A DNA stretch of 64,000 nt, taken from assembly GCF_014646075.1 (NCBI RefSeq), contig NZ_BMMT01000023.1:1-64000 (forward strand), given 5' to 3'. Each line of letters opens with the position of its first letter. The stretch's first letter is position 1. Positions 21,027-30,799 of this stretch are shown piece by piece. Below the pieces are notes generated by a model. It had not been told where the DNA came from, made no database searches, and was given only the letters and a program-made list of their open reading frames with translations. This DNA comes from Saccharopolyspora thermophila (GTDB lineage Bacteria; Actinomycetota; Actinomycetes; Mycobacteriales; Pseudonocardiaceae). The position numbers were made by a program, and so were the translations under genes.

Positions 21027-21686
21027 TCACCGGTCCGCTTCGACGTCCTCACCGAGCACTTCGGACACCTCGGACAGGCTCACCGCACCCTCCCGCAGCA
21101 CCCGCGGCCACCCCTGGGTCAGGTCGATGATCGTGGAGGCCACCGGTTCCCCCGACGGCCCGCCGTCGAGGTACACCTGCACCGAGTCGCCCAGCTGCTC
21201 GCGGGCCTCGGCCACGGTGCTCGCCGGTGGCTGACCGGTGCGGTTGGCGCTGGAGACGGCCATCGGGCCGACCTCCCGCAGCAGGTCCAGGGCCACCGGG
21301 TGCAGCGGCATCCGCAGGTTCACCGTGCCCCGCGTGTTGCCCAGGTCCCAGTTCAACGACGGCGCCTGCGGCAGCACCAGGGACAGGCCGCCCGGCCAGA
21401 ATGCCTCGATCAGGGCCCGCGCCTGTTGCGGCACCGACATCACCAGCCCATCCACAGTGGACCAGGAGCCGACCAGCACGGGCACCGGCATGTCCGGACC
21501 GCGCCCCTTGGCGGCCAGCAGCGCGTGCACCGCGGTGGCGTCGAAGGCATCCGCGCCGATGCCGTACACCGTGTCGGTGGGCAGCACGACCAAGCCTCCC
21601 GCGCGAACCGTGTTGGCGGCGGCGGCCAGCCCCTCTTCGCGGCCGGCTGGGGTCCTGCAGTCATAGACGGCGCTCACGACTGGCAT
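21027..21686 (-). CDS. L-threonylcarbamoyladenylate synthase (Sua5/YrdC)
   Basis: 219 residues. Makes threonylcarbamoyl-AMP from threonine, bicarbonate and ATP for t6A modification of ANN-decoding tRNAs. Conserved segments are GGLVVLPTDTVYGIGADAFD (residues 30-50), AAKGRGPDMPVPVLV with the KxR motif, and VSSANRTGQPP. ATG at 21686 is used; the GTG three codons in is an alternative. Position matches Rv1301. Confidence 0.93.
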   Translation of the reverse strand: MPVVSAVYDCRTPAGREEGLAAAANTVRAGGLVVLPTDTVYGIGADAFDATAVHALLAAKGRGPDMPVPVLVGSWSTVDGLVMSVPQQARALIEAFWPGGLSLVLPQAPSLNWDLGNTRGTVNLRMPLHPVALDLLREVGPMAVSSANRTGQPPASTVAEAREQLGDSVQVYLDGGPSGEPVASTIIDLTQGWPRVLREGAVSLSEVSEVLGEDVEADR

Positions 21687-21966
21687 CCTGGCACGCTCGC
21701 TTGCGGCCCGTTCGAGTGGTGCGGCGGATCACCGTCCGGGACCATTCGTGCGGGGCGCGAGGGGCTTCGGCGGACCTCGGACCCGCGCAGGTGTGCACCG
21801 GCCGCCGCCGCACCCACCCGACCGGCGGCACCCCACGGGCCACAGGCGTAACACCGGTGCGCTCGACTGAGATCCGTTGGGTGTGCTCGCGGACCGGACA
21901 ACGTCCGTGGCGCTGGGACGTCAGCCGGACGCGGCACAACACCAAGCGAGCACGAGGAGAGAGAGC

Positions 21967-22836
21967 ATGACCGCCCCACCCCAGGGTGTCGAGGTCGACC
22001 ACATCGAGTTCCCCGCCGGCAAGATCCGCTACTACCGGGCCGGATCCGCCGGGCCGGCGATCGTCCTGCTGCACGGCGGCGGGCCGGACAACGCCCTGAT
22101 CAGCTGGCGCCACGCGATCGGTGTGCTCGCCGCCGACCACCGGGTGTTCACCCCGGACCTGCCCGGGCAGGGCGGCAGCATGCCGTGGCGGGGACGAGCC
22201 AACCAGCGCACCTTCGAGGAGGTGCTGCGCTGGCTGCTGGACGCCTGGCAGGTGCCCGAGGCGACCCTGGTCGGCCTCTCCATGGGCGGCAGCATCGCCA
22301 CCGGGTTCACGCTGCGCAATCCGCAGCGAGTGCGGGGACTGGTGCTTGTGGACAGCACCGGGCTGCAACACCGGCTGCCCCGGCACCTGCTGACCCACCT
22401 GCTGTTGCGATCCCGGTTCGCCGGGCCGGCGGCGGCGAGACTCCTGCGGCTCAACCGGTCCCTGGTCCGCTGGATGCTCACCCGGCTGTTCTTCGCTGGC
22501 GACCACCAAGTGCCGGACCTGGAGTCCATTGTCGACGAGGTGCGCGCGGAAGCCGCGGCGCGCGGCTCGGTGTTCGCCGACTGGCACGCCGACGCCGTGG
22601 ACAGCCGCTCGATGCGCATCAACCACCTGCCGGACGTCAGCCGCATTCACTGCCCGGTCATGATCGTCCACGGTGAACGCGACGCCATCGTGCCGCTGTC
22701 GGCGGCCCAGGACGCGGCCCGGGCGATCCCCGGCTCCACCCTCCGGATCGTCACCGGAGCGGGCCACTGGCCCAACCGGGAGAAGCCCAACGAGTTCAAC
22801 GCCCTCCTCCGCGAATTCGTCAACACCCACGGCTGA
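21967..22836 (+). CDS. alpha/beta-fold hydrolase
   Basis: 289 residues. The fold is plain: oxyanion loop LLHGGGPDN (about residue 36), nucleophile elbow GLSMGGSIA (Ser about residue 102), acid in VHGERDAIVP (about 235), and His in GAGHWPNREKP (about 262). It resembles MhpC/BphD-like and lipase-like hydrolases; substrate unknown. GAGGAGAGAGAGC precedes the ATG. It is on the opposite strand to the surrounding core genes and interrupts the conserved sua5-prmC pair, so it is probably an insertion. Interval 21687-21966 holds its promoter region but no recognised motif. Confidence 0.9.
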   Translation: MTAPPQGVEVDHIEFPAGKIRYYRAGSAGPAIVLLHGGGPDNALISWRHAIGVLAADHRVFTPDLPGQGGSMPWRGRANQRTFEEVLRWLLDAWQVPEATLVGLSMGGSIATGFTLRNPQRVRGLVLVDSTGLQHRLPRHLLTHLLLRSRFAGPAAARLLRLNRSLVRWMLTRLFFAGDHQVPDLESIVDEVRAEAAARGSVFADWHADAVDSRSMRINHLPDVSRIHCPVMIVHGERDAIVPLSAAQDAARAIPGSTLRIVTGAGHWPNREKPNEFNALLREFVNTHG

Positions 22837-22838
22837 CC

Positions 22839-22970
22839 GGAGCAAGGGAACTTTCCTGCCACTCGCCCCACGGCGCCACGGCGACCGCCAGTGGAGCAAG
22901 GGAACTTTCCTGCCACTCGCCCCACGGCGCCGCCCGGTGCCTGCAGGTGAGCAAGGGAACCTTCCTGCCA
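22839..22970 (+). repeat. three directly repeated units, two within an exact 39-base duplication
   Basis: Units start at 22840, 22894 and 22949 (GAGCAAGGGAACTTTCCTG, the last with CCTT). Bases 22839-22877 and 22893-22931 are identical, including flanking CGCCCCACGGCGCC, giving a 54-base period; the third copy follows after 55 bases. The array lies between the convergent hydrolase and prmC genes. Confidence 0.95.
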
Positions 22971-23008
22971 CCGGCCGCACGAGGGGCGCGGGAGCGGAGA
23001 TTTTCAGG

Positions 23009-23884
23009 TCACGCTTCGGGGCGGGTTCGGCGGGCCGTGGCGAAGCGGGGGCGGCCCGCCAGGTCGGTGTGCTCCTCGACGTCGGTGAGGACGCGGCGGG
23101 CCCGCAGCAGGGCGGGCACCGAGCCGCCGTGAGTGTCGTCGTGTTCGATGGCCACTCCCCCGCCCGGCTTGAGCAACCGGGCTGCGCAGGCGACCACGTG
23201 CCGCACCACATCCAGCCCGTCCCGCCCGGCGAACACCGCATCGTACGGGTCGTGGTCGCGCACCTCGGGCGGCACCGGGGTGCCCTCCGGCACGTACGGC
23301 GGGTTGCACAGCACCAGGTCGACCAGGCCCTCCAGCTCCATGAACAGCATCGGGTCGGTGATGTCACCCGAGTACAGGCGGACCGGGGTGTCCCCGGCCT
23401 GCGCCTGCTGGTCGGCGTTGCGCCGCGCCCACGACAGCGCGGTCGGGTCCTTCTCGACGGCGTGCACCGCGGCGTCGGGGCGAGCGTTGGCGACCGCCAA
23501 CGCGAGCGCACCGGACCCTGTGCAGAGATCCACCACGATCGGTCGGTCGACGCCCTCCAGCGTCGCCAGGCCCCACGCCAGCAGCAGTTCGGTCTCCGGG
23601 CGCGGCACGAACACGCCCGGCCCGACGTTGAGCGTCACGTTTCCGATCGAAGCCGTTCCGGTGATGTGCTGCAGCGGCTCCCGCGCCGCGCGGCGCCGCA
23701 CCAGCTCGTGCAGTGCCTGCACCACGGGCGGGTCGACCAGCGGCACCATCATCAGTTTGGTGCGCTCCACGCCGAGCAGGTGAGCTGCGAGCAGCTCCGC
23801 ATCGGTGCGCGGGCTCACCACACCCGCCGCGGACAAAACGCGTTCCGCCTCAAGGATGGCCAGGCGCAGGGGCTGTCGGGTCAC
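23009..23884 (-). CDS. prmC: release factor glutamine methyltransferase PrmC
   Basis: 291 residues from the GTG at 23884. It methylates the Gln of the GGQ motif in RF1/RF2, and prfA lies directly upstream. The SAM-binding motif is VVDLCTGSGALALAVA, the catalytic NPPY motif is LVLCNPPYVPEG, and the substrate-binding GVFVPRPETELL is present. Residues further upstream in frame are not family-like, which supports the GTG start. Confidence 0.93.
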   Translation of the reverse strand: MTRQPLRLAILEAERVLSAAGVVSPRTDAELLAAHLLGVERTKLMMVPLVDPPVVQALHELVRRRAAREPLQHITGTASIGNVTLNVGPGVFVPRPETELLLAWGLATLEGVDRPIVVDLCTGSGALALAVANARPDAAVHAVEKDPTALSWARRNADQQAQAGDTPVRLYSGDITDPMLFMELEGLVDLVLCNPPYVPEGTPVPPEVRDHDPYDAVFAGRDGLDVVRHVVACAARLLKPGGGVAIEHDDTHGGSVPALLRARRVLTDVEEHTDLAGRPRFATARRTRPEA

Positions 23885-23978
23885 ACCGGCCAGCTTAGAA
23901 GGCCCGGCGGGCTGTGCTGCGGAAGCGCTGACCCGCGCGCCGGGTCGCCGGGCGCTGGTCGGAGCGGGCACCGGAGGC

Positions 23979-25046
23979 TCACCGCGCGAGGCGTTCCCGT
24001 CGGTCGGCGGCGACGAGCGCGTCGAGAACCGCGTCCAGGTCGCCGTCGAGGACCTGGTCGAGGTTGTATGCCTTGTAGTTCACCCGGTGGTCGGAGATCC
24101 GGTTCTCCGGGAAGTTGTAGGTGCGGATGCGTTCGGAGCGGTCCACGGTGCGGACCTGGCTGCGCCGCGCCTCCGCGGCCTCCCGCTCCGCCTCCTCCTC
24201 GGCGAGCGCCTGCAGCCGGGCCTTGAGCACCTGGATGGCGCGCTGCTTGTTCTGCAGCTGCGACTTCTCGTTCTGGCAGGACACCACGATGCCGGTCGGC
24301 AGGTGGGTGACCCGCACCGCCGAGTCGGTGGTGTTCACGCTCTGCCCGCCGGGGCCCGAGGACCGGTACACGTCGATGCGGAGGTCCTTCTCGTCGACCT
24401 CGACCTCGACCTCCTCCGGCTCCGGGTACACCAGCACCCCGGCCGCGGAGGTGTGCACGCGGCCCTGCGACTCGGTGACCGGCACCCGCTGCACGCGGTG
24501 CACACCGCCTTCGAACTTCAGCCGCGACCACACCCCGTCCGGGCTGGTGTCGCCGCTGCGGCCCTTGATGGCCAGCGTGACGTCCTTGTAGCCGCCCAGG
24601 TCCGATCCGGTGGCGTCGAGCACCTCGGCCCGCCAGCCCTGGCGCTCCGCGAACCGCAGGTACATGCGCAGCAGGTCCCCGGCGAACAGCGCGGACTCCT
24701 CGCCGCCCTCCCCGGACTTGATTTCCAGCAGCACGTCCGAACCGTCGTGCGGGTCGCGCGGCAGCAGCAGCTCGGTGAGCCTGGCCTCCAGAGCAGGCAC
24801 CGACTCGGCGAGCCGCTCGGCCTCCGCGGCGAAGGCGGCGTCCTCGGCGGCGAACTCGCGGGCCGTCTCCAGATCCGACCGGACTTGGTCGAGTTCCCGG
24901 GCGGCGCGCACGATCGGGGTCAGCTCGGCGTAGCGGCGGCCGAGCTTGCGTGCCTTCGCCTGGTCGGCGTGCACGCCGGGATCAGCCAGCCGCTGCTCCA
25001 GCTCGGCGTACTCGGCGAGCAGCCCTTCGAGCTTCGTCGTCTCCAC
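23979..25046 (-). CDS. prfA: peptide chain release factor 1
   Basis: 355 residues. The GGQ motif is in [24 protein letters not shown] (about residue 225) and the stop-codon recognition loop includes [18 protein letters not shown]-terminal coiled coil is normal. GTG start preceded by AGAGGATC. Followed by prmC, its methyltransferase. Confidence 0.96.
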   Translation of the reverse strand: METTKLEGLLAEYAELEQRLADPGVHADQAKARKLGRRYAELTPIVRAARELDQVRSDLETAREFAAEDAAFAAEAERLAESVPALEARLTELLLPRDPHDGSDVLLEIKSGEGGEESALFAGDLLRMYLRFAERQGWRAEVLDATGSDLGGYKDVTLAIKGRSGDTSPDGVWSRLKFEGGVHRVQRVPVTESQGRVHTSAAGVLVYPEPEEVEVEVDEKDLRIDVYRSSGPGGQSVNTTDSAVRVTHLPTGIVVSCQNEKSQLQNKQRAIQVLKARLQALAEEEAEREAAEARRSQVRTVDRSERIRTYNFPENRISDHRVNYKAYNLDQVLDGDLDAVLDALVAADRRERLAR

Positions 25047-25097
25047 TGGCGATCCTCTTCTGCTGGCTGCGGACGTCCTGGCACCAAACGCAACAAC

Positions 25098-25133
25098 GGC
25101 GCCCGTCCCACGCCGCAGCGGGGGACGGGCGCC
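25098..25133 (-). terminator. terminator hairpin after rpmE
   Basis: GGCGCCCGTCCC pairs with GGGACGGGCGCC (12 perfect pairs), followed on the minus strand by GTTGTTGCGTTTGG. It begins about ten bases past the rpmE stop, between rpmE and prfA. It would limit transcription reading from rpmE into prfA. Confidence 0.65.
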
Positions 25134-25143
25134 GTCGGCGCAG

Positions 25144-25365
25144 CTACTTCTGCGTCTTCTGGCGCTTGCCGTAGCGGGCCTCGAAGCGCGCCACGCGGCC
25201 GCCGGTGTCCAGGATCTTCTGCTTGCCCGTGTAGAACGGGTGGCAGTTGGAGCACACCTCGACGGTGATCTGGCCGGTGGTGCGGGTGCTGCGGGTGGTG
25301 AAGCTGTTGCCGCAGCCGCAGGTGACCTGCGTCACCACGTACTCGGGGTGAATACCACTCTTCAA
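25144..25365 (-). CDS. rpmE: 50S ribosomal protein L31 (zinc-binding type)
   Basis: 73 residues. The zinc ligands are in VTCGCGNSF (CxC) and [14 protein letters not shown] (CxxC), marking the Zn-containing C+ form that is normally replaced under zinc limitation. The start is TTG (KSGIHPEY) behind AGAGGACG. It lies between rho and prfA as in mycobacteria. Confidence 0.96.
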   Translation of the reverse strand: MKSGIHPEYVVTQVTCGCGNSFTTRSTRTTGQITVEVCSNCHPFYTGKQKILDTGGRVARFEARYGKRQKTQK

Positions 25366-25644
25366 CGGCTCGTCCTCTCGTCATGGGCCGCCGGGTCCGC
25401 TGGCCGTTGCCGCGCGGTGAACCGGTGCCGGGATCAGCCTTGCATTCTGCCAGACCAAGGCTCGCGACCTGCAACGCAGGGGTCGGGGGCGATATTCCCG
25501 GCCGCCGTTCGCCGCACCGCCAGGACCGTCCGGCGCAGGAAACGAACCGCCCGCCGAGCGGGTTCGCCACGAGGGTGCGTTCGGCCGGATGCCGCCGTCA
25601 TCCTCGATGGCGTGCTGCTGTGTTCGGTCCTGGGAAAGCTCACG

Positions 25645-26019
25645 GTGCGGTCATGGGTGTCCCTCCCGCTGCTGTTCGTCGGCAGCGCCGCCGGCGTCGC
25701 GGCCCTGCTCGACGTGCTGCTGAGCCACGACCGGACGCTGGACCAGGAGCTGAGCCTGTCCGCGCCCCTGCTGTTCGGCTTCGCCGCCGCGCTGAGCATG
25801 CTCAGCGCCAACCACGTGCGCTGGACGTTCCGCTGGCAGCGCCGCGGCCTGCGGTTCAGCTACCCGCTGCTGATGCTGGTGTGCGCCCTCGCCCTGCCCG
25901 GCCTGGAACTGCCGGTGGTGGCCGCGCTCACCGTCGGCCCCGTCGCCTTCGCCCTGCTGGCGGCGCTGCTGGTCCGCGCCTACCAGGACTGCGACCTGCC
26001 GGAGTGCACCCGAGCCTGA
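25645..26019 (+). CDS. small four-helix membrane protein, unknown
   Basis: About 124 residues with four hydrophobic segments (LPLLFVGSAAGVAALLDVLL, LSLSAPLLFGFAAALSML, LLMLVCALALPGLELPVVAALTV, VAFALLAALLVRAY) and an Arg-rich cytoplasmic loop. GGGAAAG precedes GTG 25645; GTG 25612 is an alternative. It is on the plus strand between rpmE and rho and ends at a repeat hairpin. No family recognised; reality of the gene rests on hydrophobic pattern and codon bias. Confidence 0.5.
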   Translation: MRSWVSLPLLFVGSAAGVAALLDVLLSHDRTLDQELSLSAPLLFGFAAALSMLSANHVRWTFRWQRRGLRFSYPLLMLVCALALPGLELPVVAALTVGPVAFALLAALLVRAYQDCDLPECTRA

Positions 26020-26030
26020 TCGGTGACGGA

Positions 26031-26076
26031 AGCAGGGGAACCTTCCTGTCACGAGCGGCAGGAAGGTTCCCTTGTG
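26031..26076. repeat. head-to-head repeat pair between convergent genes
   Basis: Left arm AGGGGAACCTTCCTG and right arm CAGGAAGGTTCCCTTG pair almost perfectly around ACGAGC. Both arms carry the CC variant of the core. Located just past the end of the small membrane protein and 80 bases from the rho end. Confidence 0.9.
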
Positions 26077-26099
26077 CAGGTCACCGGCCCCGCGAACGC

Positions 26100-26136
26100 G
26101 ACCAGGGCCCGCACCGGGTGGGTGCGGGCCCTGGTC
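26100..26136 (-). terminator. rho terminator hairpin
   Basis: GACCAGGGCCCGCACC pairs perfectly with GGTGCGGGCCCTGGTC (16 pairs) around GGGTG, 19 bases past the rho stop codon. No U-tract follows, as is common for actinobacterial terminators. Confidence 0.7.
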
Positions 26137-26154
26137 GTGTCGGGCGGGACGGCG

Positions 26155-27978
26155 TCAGTCGTCGTCCTTGCCCGGGGTGGTCTTGGCGACCTGCATCAGG
26201 AACTCGATGTTGGTGCGCGTCTTGCGCAGCCGGTCCTGCAGGAGTTCCAGCGCCTGCTGCGTGTCGAGCGCGGCGAGCACCCGGCGCAGCTTGTGGGTGA
26301 CGGCCAGTTCGTCGGGCGAGAGCAGGATCTCGTCCTTACGGGTGCTGGAGGAGTCCACGTCCACCGCCGGGAACAGCCGCTTGTCCGCGAGCTTGCGGTC
26401 CAGCTTCAGCTCGGCGTTGCCGGTGCCCTTGAACTCCTCGAAGATGACCGTGTCCATGGTGGACCCGGTCTCCACCAGCGCCGTGGCGAAGATGGTCAGC
26501 GAGCCGCCGTTCTCGATGTTGCGGGCCGCGCCGAGGAACCGCTTCGGCGGGTACAGCGCGGTGGAGTCCACACCACCGGACAGGATGCGCCCGGACGCCG
26601 GGGCCGCCAGGTTGTAGGCGCGGCCCAGTCGGGTGATCGAGTCCAGCAGGACGACCACGTCGTGGCCCATCTCCACCAGCCGCTTGGCTCGCTCGATGGA
26701 CAGCTCGGCGACCGTGGTGTGGTCCGACGGCGGCCGGTCGAAGGTCGAGGCGATGACCTCGCCCTTGACCGAGCGCTGCATGTCGGTGACCTCTTCCGGT
26801 CGCTCGTCGGCGAGGACGACCATCAGGTGGCACTCGGGGTTGTTGGTGGTGATCGCGTTGGCGATCGCCTGCAGCACCATCGTCTTACCGGCCTTCGGCG
26901 GCGAGACGATCAGCGCGCGCTGCCCCTTGCCGACGGGCATCACCAGGTCGATGATCCGGCCGGTCAGGTTGTGCGGCTCGGTCTCCAGCCGCAACCGCTC
27001 GTTCGGGTACAGCGGGGTCAGCTTGTGGAACTCGGGGCGGTTGCGGGCCGCCTCGGGCTCCAGGCCGTTGATGGAGTCGACGCGCACCAGCGGGTTGAAC
27101 TTCTGTCGCTGCTGCTCGCCCTCCCGCGGCTGCCGGATGACGCCCTTGATCGCGTCGCCGCGGCGCAGCCCGTACTTGCGGACCAGCGACAGCGACACGT
27201 ACACGTCGTTCGGCCCGGCGAGGTAACCGGAGGTCCGCACGAACGCGTAGTTCTCCAGCACGTCCAGGATGCCGGCCACCGGCAGCAGCACGTCGTCCTC
27301 GCGGACCTCGGGCTCGCCGCCCTCACCGCGGCCGCGGTTGCGGCGGCGGTCCCGGAACCGGCGACCGCGACCGCGACGACCGCCCTCGTCGTCCTCCTCC
27401 GGTCGGCTCTCCTGGCGGGTCTCCGCCCGGTTGTTGTCGCGGGTTTCCGGCTTGCGCTCGGCGGTCCGCGCCTCTTCGGCACCACCCGACTCGGTGGCGG
27501 CCGCAGCACGCCCGGACGAGCGACGGCGGCGGCTGCTGCGCCGGCTCTCGTCGTCACCGGCGGTCTCGGCGGCCTGCTGCCGCCGCGAGCGGGTGCGGGT
27601 GGGCGCGGCCCCGTTGCTGGTCGGTTCGCCCTGGTCCTCACGCGCGGCGGGCTCGCTGTCGGCCTCGTCGAGCGCAGGCTGGTGGGCCTTGGTGGTGGCC
27701 GCGGGGGCTTCCTCGGCCCGGGTCTGGGTCTTCTTGGTGGCCCGGGACTTCGGTGCCGTGGTACCGCCCTGCTTCTCCTTGATGGCGGCGATCAGGTCTC
27801 CCTTGCGCAGGCCACCGGTCTCGATCCCCAGTTCCCCCGCGAGTTGGCGCAGCTCGGCCAGAACCATGCCGGAGAGTCCGCCACGTCGCCGCGGGGTGCC
27901 GTTGGCCTCGGAAGCCTGCTGGCCAGCCGAAGAGGTGCCGTTGGCCGCCTCGCTGCTCAACAGTTCGGTATTGCTCAC
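26155..27978 (-). CDS. rho: transcription termination factor Rho
   Basis: 607 residues, RNA-dependent helicase that ends transcription. Rho_N helical domain at about 35-75, then a long insert rich in Arg, Glu and Gly (about 80-230, with runs such as RRSSRRRRSSGR), typical of actinobacterial Rho and thought to bind RNA. The cold-shock-like RNA-binding domain starts at ILDVLENYAFVRTSGYL, the P-loop is VSPPKAGKTMVLQ, and the secondary RNA site includes ALVETGSTMDTVIFEEFKGTGN. GTG start behind AGGAAGGACATTC. An 800-base gap lies upstream. Confidence 0.97.
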   Translation of the reverse strand: MSNTELLSSEAANGTSSAGQQASEANGTPRRRGGLSGMVLAELRQLAGELGIETGGLRKGDLIAAIKEKQGGTTAPKSRATKKTQTRAEEAPAATTKAHQPALDEADSEPAAREDQGEPTSNGAAPTRTRSRRQQAAETAGDDESRRSSRRRRSSGRAAAATESGGAEEARTAERKPETRDNNRAETRQESRPEEDDEGGRRGRGRRFRDRRRNRGRGEGGEPEVREDDVLLPVAGILDVLENYAFVRTSGYLAGPNDVYVSLSLVRKYGLRRGDAIKGVIRQPREGEQQRQKFNPLVRVDSINGLEPEAARNRPEFHKLTPLYPNERLRLETEPHNLTGRIIDLVMPVGKGQRALIVSPPKAGKTMVLQAIANAITTNNPECHLMVVLADERPEEVTDMQRSVKGEVIASTFDRPPSDHTTVAELSIERAKRLVEMGHDVVVLLDSITRLGRAYNLAAPASGRILSGGVDSTALYPPKRFLGAARNIENGGSLTIFATALVETGSTMDTVIFEEFKGTGNAELKLDRKLADKRLFPAVDVDSSSTRKDEILLSPDELAVTHKLRRVLAALDTQQALELLQDRLRKTRTNIEFLMQVAKTTPGKDDD

Positions 27979-28744
27979 GAATGTCCTTCCTGACCGGACC
28001 GCGCCTCCTACGCGGCCCAGCGGATTGCCCGCCCGCTCGGAAGTGCGGGCGGCCGGTGTGTGCTACCAGCCCTTGTGCCGGTCGGATTTCACACGCGCAC
28101 GCGGCACGACCGACGTCGTTGGTTCCGGGAACCAGCAGCACCGGGCGGTGGGAGGTACCCGGCTCGCGTGGTCCATGTGCGACGCATCCACTCCGATCCA
28201 CACGTGCCGATGCACGCCCCGCTGCCGCCTCGTTTCAGGAATCCCCGACTCGTTCGCGCCCCGGTGACTGGTGGGCGCATCGTGGAACTTAGAGCCCCCA
28301 CCCCGACATCGGCAACGGCTGCGCCGCCGATCGTCCCGGAGCGAACGCAATTGAGTTGACAACTCCTGCCTCGGTCACCGCGATCGCCGTAAGTTGATCT
28401 TCACCCGTCGCGGGCGGAGCTCAATTCACAGCGGGAGATGCGGTCCGGAAAACGATGTTCCGAACACGGCACCGGCGCCCTGGGCGCGGTGACTGATTGA
28501 CCTTGAGGGTAGACGCCCCGTAGTTCGGGTGCAACAACCCCCTGGGCGTGTGGCACGCCCACGTCGATCGCGCCGTCGACAACCACCAGCAGCAATACAC
28601 CGCCCCGGCACCACGGCCCTGGATGCGACCCGGCCTGGACGAGCCCCGTCCGGATGCGAACTGGGCTGGCTGGGAACCGGGGGGTGACCGCTGTTCGCAG
28701 TCGACGACACCTCCTTTGTACCACTCCCACGCAAGGTGCCGCGT
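27979..28744 (-). other. long untranslated region upstream of rho
   Basis: No convincing gene on either strand. It holds a possible promoter (28506-28534) and the dyad GAGTTGACAACTC at 28353-28365, and is less GC-rich around 28340-28400. If the promoter is right, rho mRNA has a leader of about 520 bases, room for autogenous Rho-dependent attenuation as known for E. coli rho. Confidence 0.45.
28506..28534 (-). promoter_or_regulatory. candidate promoter for rho
   Basis: On the minus strand TTGCAC (28534-28529) and TACCCT (28511-28506) are separated by 17 bases, close to the vegetative SigA pattern. Start would be near 28499. Sequence match only. Confidence 0.3.
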
Positions 28745-28782
28745 GCGGGGCCGTGAACAGGGCTTTCGCCGCCCGGCCCCGC
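28745..28782 (-). terminator. hairpin after thrB
   Basis: GCGGGGCCG and CGGCCCCGC form a nine-pair stem with a 20-base loop, six bases past the thrB stop and thus at the end of the lysA-hom-thrC-thrB run. No U-tract. Confidence 0.5.
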
Positions 28783-28787
28783 TCCGG

Positions 28788-29699
28788 TTAGCCCGTGCTG
28801 ACCCTGACCCCGTTCAGGTCGACCGGCAGGTGCAGCATCTGGAAACCGTTCGGGGCAAGGCCGGCGGGAAGTTGCCCGCCGGGCGGGAACGCCAGCACCG
28901 TCGGTCCCGCGCCGGACACCGCCGCCGCGATCCCCGCCGACCGCAGCGCGCGGACCAGCGCGATCGTGTCCGGCCAGGCCGGCTCCCGGTAGTCCTGGTG
29001 CAGCCGGTCGTCGGTGGCGGCCAGCAGCAGGTCGGGGTCACGGGTCACGGCGTGCACGGCCAGCGCCGCGCGGCTGGCGGCGAACGCGGCGTCGACGTGC
29101 GGTACCCGTTCGGGGAGCAGGCCGCGCGTGGTGTGCGTGGCCGACTCCACCTGGGGGACAAGGACGATCGGCGCGACGTCCGGGTGCGGCTGCATGCGCA
29201 CCGCCCGGAAGCAGCCAGATTCCTGCCAGGCCACGACGAACCCGCCAAGCAGGCTCGCCGCAGCGTTGTCCGCGTGGCCCTCGCGGGCCGCGGCGAGCTG
29301 CAGCGCGCGCTCGGCGTTGTCCTTGTCGCGCAGGTCGAATCCGGCCAGCTCGAAGGCGGCGGCAACGCCGGCGACGATGGCCGCCGCCGAGGAGCCGAGG
29401 CCCCGCGAGTGCGGAATGGTGTTGCGGCAGTGCAATCGCAGCGCCGGCGGGCGGAAACCCAGTTCGACCAACGCCTCGTGGACGACTCGCGCCACCAGGT
29501 GTCGCTCGTCGGTGGGTACCGCGCCGACGCCCTGGCCCTCGACCGTGACCTGCGCGGTGCCCGGCTCGCCCTCGACGATCCGCACGTGGACCTCGTCGTG
29601 CAGGGCGAGCGCCAGGCCGAGGGTGTCGAACCCGGAACCGAGGTTCGCGGTCGAGGCCGGCACCGTCACCCGGACGGCCGAGGTGGGCAGTCCGGTCAT
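28788..29699 (-). CDS. thrB: homoserine kinase
   Basis: 303 residues. Phosphorylates homoserine in threonine synthesis. GHMP-kinase signatures: [21 protein letters not shown] near the N-terminus, the ATP-binding [21 protein letters not shown], and the C-terminal [11 protein letters not shown]. The ATG overlaps the thrC stop (ATGA), which fixes the start and indicates coupling. Confidence 0.95.
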   Translation of the reverse strand: MTGLPTSAVRVTVPASTANLGSGFDTLGLALALHDEVHVRIVEGEPGTAQVTVEGQGVGAVPTDERHLVARVVHEALVELGFRPPALRLHCRNTIPHSRGLGSSAAAIVAGVAAAFELAGFDLRDKDNAERALQLAAAREGHADNAAASLLGGFVVAWQESGCFRAVRMQPHPDVAPIVLVPQVESATHTTRGLLPERVPHVDAAFAASRAALAVHAVTRDPDLLLAATDDRLHQDYREPAWPDTIALVRALRSAGIAAAVSGAGPTVLAFPPGGQLPAGLAPNGFQMLHLPVDLNGVRVSTG

Positions 29700-30799
29700 G
29701 CCAGTTCCAGCGCGGTGGCCACCGCACCGGGGTCCACCGGCAGCGGCTCGACGTCGACCATGCCGGCCAGCGCGGTGTCCGGGTCCTTGAGACCGTGCCC
29801 GGTCACCGTGCACACCACGATGGACCCGGCGGGCAGGCGGCCGTCGGCGGCGGTGGCCAGCAGCCCGGCGACACTGGACGCGGAGGCGGGTTCGACGAAC
29901 ACGCCCTCCCGGGCGGCCAGCAGCCGGTAGGCGGCGAGGATCTGCTCGTCAGTCACGGCGGCGAACAGCCCACCCGACTCGTCCTTGGCCTTCACCGCGC
30001 CCGCCCACGAGGCGGGGCTGCCCACCCGGATGGCGGTCGCGACGGTCTCCGGGTTGGCGACCGGCTGGCCGTGCACCAGCGGCGCAGCACCGGCAGCCTG
30101 GAACCCGAACATCCGTGGTGTGGCATCAATCACACCGTCGGCGGCGTACTCGGTGTAGCCCTTCCAGTAGGCGGTGATGTTTCCGGCGTTGCCGACCGGC
30201 AGGCAGTGCACGTCGGGCGCCCGGCCGAGCACGTCGCAGATCTCGAAGGAGGCCGTCTTCTGCCCCTCCAGGCGCACCGGGTTGACCGAGTTGACCAGGG
30301 TGACCGGGTGTTCGGCGGCGGTCTTGCGGGCCAGTTCCAGGCAGTCGTCGAAGTTGCCCTGCACCTGCAGGATCCGCGCACCGTGCACGACGGCCTGCGC
30401 CAGCTTGCCCATCGCGATCTTGCCCTGCGGCACCAGCACCGCCGAGGTCAGCCCGGCGCGCGCGGCGTACGCGGCGGCCGAGGCGGAGGTGTTGCCGGTG
30501 GAGGCACAGATGACCGCCTTGCTGCCCTCGGCCAGCGCGTAGGTGATGGCCACGGTCATACCGCGGTCCTTGAACGACCCGGTGGGGTTGGCGCCCTCCA
30601 CCTTCAGGTAGACGGTGCTGCCGGTGAGCTCCGAGAGGTGGGGCGCGGGCACCAGCGGGGTGTTGCCCTCCTGCAGGGTTACGATGCGCGCCCCGTCCGG
30701 CACGGGCACGCGGTCCCGGTACGCCTCGATCAGGCCGGGCCAACCGGGCCCGGAGGCCACGGGCGCACCGAGCCCCGCCGAAGGCTGGATGTTCGTCAC
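29696..30799 (-). CDS. thrC: threonine synthase
   Basis: 367 residues. PLP enzyme converting O-phosphohomoserine to threonine. The PLP Lys is in [11 protein letters not shown] (about residue 70), with the phosphate-binding region [20 protein letters not shown] and the later [18 protein letters not shown] start overlaps the hom stop by four bases; stop overlaps thrB. Confidence 0.96.
   Translation of the reverse strand: MTNIQPSAGLGAPVASGPGWPGLIEAYRDRVPVPDGARIVTLQEGNTPLVPAPHLSELTGSTVYLKVEGANPTGSFKDRGMTVAITYALAEGSKAVICASTGNTSASAAAYAARAGLTSAVLVPQGKIAMGKLAQAVVHGARILQVQGNFDDCLELARKTAAEHPVTLVNSVNPVRLEGQKTASFEICDVLGRAPDVHCLPVGNAGNITAYWKGYTEYAADGVIDATPRMFGFQAAGAAPLVHGQPVANPETVATAIRVGSPASWAGAVKAKDESGGLFAAVTDEQILAAYRLLAAREGVFVEPASASSVAGLLATAADGRLPAGSIVVCTVTGHGLKDPDTALAGMVDVEPLPVDPGAVATALELA

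Noticed and set aside
25434-25811. Minus-strand frame between rpmE and the small membrane protein
   Set aside because: Low-complexity Ser/Arg-rich product opposite a better hydrophobic plus-strand frame.
28401-28730. Small minus-strand frame in the rho-thrB gap
   Set aside because: No ribosome-binding site, Arg/Pro/Gly-rich low-complexity product and overlap with the likely rho promoter.
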